Source of the DNA: Deltaproteobacteria bacterium UBA2385
GTDB lineage: Bacteria; Myxococcota_A; UBA796; UBA2385
Assembly: GCA_002343455.1 (NCBI GenBank)
Contig: DDSR01000177.1
Location: 200 to 7,469, forward strand
Length of the DNA stretch: 7,270 nt
Direction of reading: 5' to 3'
Shown: piece by piece, positions 7,130-7,270 of the stretch
Numbering within the stretch: the first letter of the stretch is position 1
How the letters are laid out: the number at the start of each line of letters is the position of its first letter
Translations under genes and position numbers: made by a program
The notes under the pieces: generated by a model
The model's database searches: none
Seen by the model: only the letters and a program-made list of their open reading frames with translations
What the model was told of the DNA's origin: nothing

Positions 7130-7270
7130 TCAACGAAGCGGCCGTAGACCCCGAGCCCGCAGCAGCTGGTCGCAGAGCACCAGGGCCGCCATCGCCTCGA
7201 CGATCGGCACCGCCCGCGGCAGCACGCAGGGGTCGTGGCGGCCGCGCGCCGAGAACGTCACAGACTCGCC
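7130..7270 (-). CDS. aroC: Chorismate synthase, C-terminal end (5' part outside window)
   Basis: The last 46 codons and TGA stop of chorismate synthase, the FMN-dependent enzyme that converts 5-enolpyruvylshikimate-3-phosphate to chorismate as the last step of the shikimate pathway. The diagnostic C-terminal motif is clear: [20 protein letters not shown] followed by MAALVL, matching the conserved GRHDPC-PRAVP-EAM signature of AroC. A short basic tail (RARGLRPLR) ends the protein. Most of the protein (normally about 350-390 residues in all) lies beyond the right edge. The stop is in the same frame as the cyclase gene and 42 bp before its GTG, so the two genes could share a transcript, though a functional link is not evident. 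Confidence 0.92.
   Translation of the reverse strand, partial: GESVTFSARGRHDPCVLPRAVPIVEAMAALVLCDQLLRARGLRPLR

Noticed and set aside
2855..7147. A stop-free plus-strand frame of about 1430 codons, longer than the cyclase gene it opposes.
   Set aside because: Its translation is Pro/Gln/Arg/His/Leu/Gly-rich with no recognisable motif, while the opposite strand encodes clear cyclase, Walker A/B and AroC motifs. Strong third-position G/C bias of the real gene removes stops from this antisense frame.
1..7270. CRISPR arrays, tRNA or rRNA genes, insertion sequences, long direct repeats, attachment sites.
   Set aside because: None seen on reading through the window; nearly every base is accounted for by coding sequence of uniform composition.

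Overview
The window is very GC-rich (about 70% by eye) with strong G/C preference at third codon positions and almost no non-coding DNA. It holds two partial housekeeping genes at its ends, typA/bipA on the left and aroC on the right. Between them lie two uncharacterised lipoprotein genes and one very large signalling gene. The GC content, the secreted lipoproteins of unknown family and the giant cyclase/ATPase/TPR fusion suggest a Myxococcota-like (deltaproteobacterial) genome. That is an inference from style; no rRNA or other decisive marker is present.

Layout. Plus strand: 1-1581 is the 3' part of typA/bipA (ribosome-associated GTPase). After 64 bp comes a 309-residue, Trp-rich lipoprotein gene (1646-2575). 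Minus strand, read right to left: 7270-7130 is the last 46 codons of aroC (chorismate synthase). After 42 bp comes a GTG-started gene for a 1348-residue soluble adenylyl cyclase-like protein (7087-3041). After 25 bp comes a 145-residue lipoprotein gene with an Ig-like/CARDB-like core (3015-2578). The two lipoprotein genes converge with 2 bp between their stop codons, and a perfect palindrome covers that junction. No gene-free stretch exceeds 65 bp.

The gene of most interest is the cyclase. It has the domain order of animal soluble adenylyl cyclase (sAC, ADCY10): two class III cyclase domains, then a STAND-type P-loop ATPase, then a long TPR-like helical region. Its active-site residues are divided asymmetrically. 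The first domain carries both metal-binding Asp residues and lacks the transition-state Asn/Arg. The second domain carries Lys, Thr, Asn and Arg and has lost the first metal Asp. A single composite active site plus one degenerate regulatory site is therefore predicted. The position matching the bicarbonate-contacting Arg of human sAC appears to be Ala.

How the genes work together: the tight minus-strand spacing would allow aroC, cyclase and small lipoprotein to be co-transcribed. A TATACT box just upstream of the cyclase start could give it its own promoter. There is no obvious metabolic link between chorismate synthesis and cAMP signalling. The cyclase-lipoprotein pairing is the more suggestive association, but its meaning is unknown.
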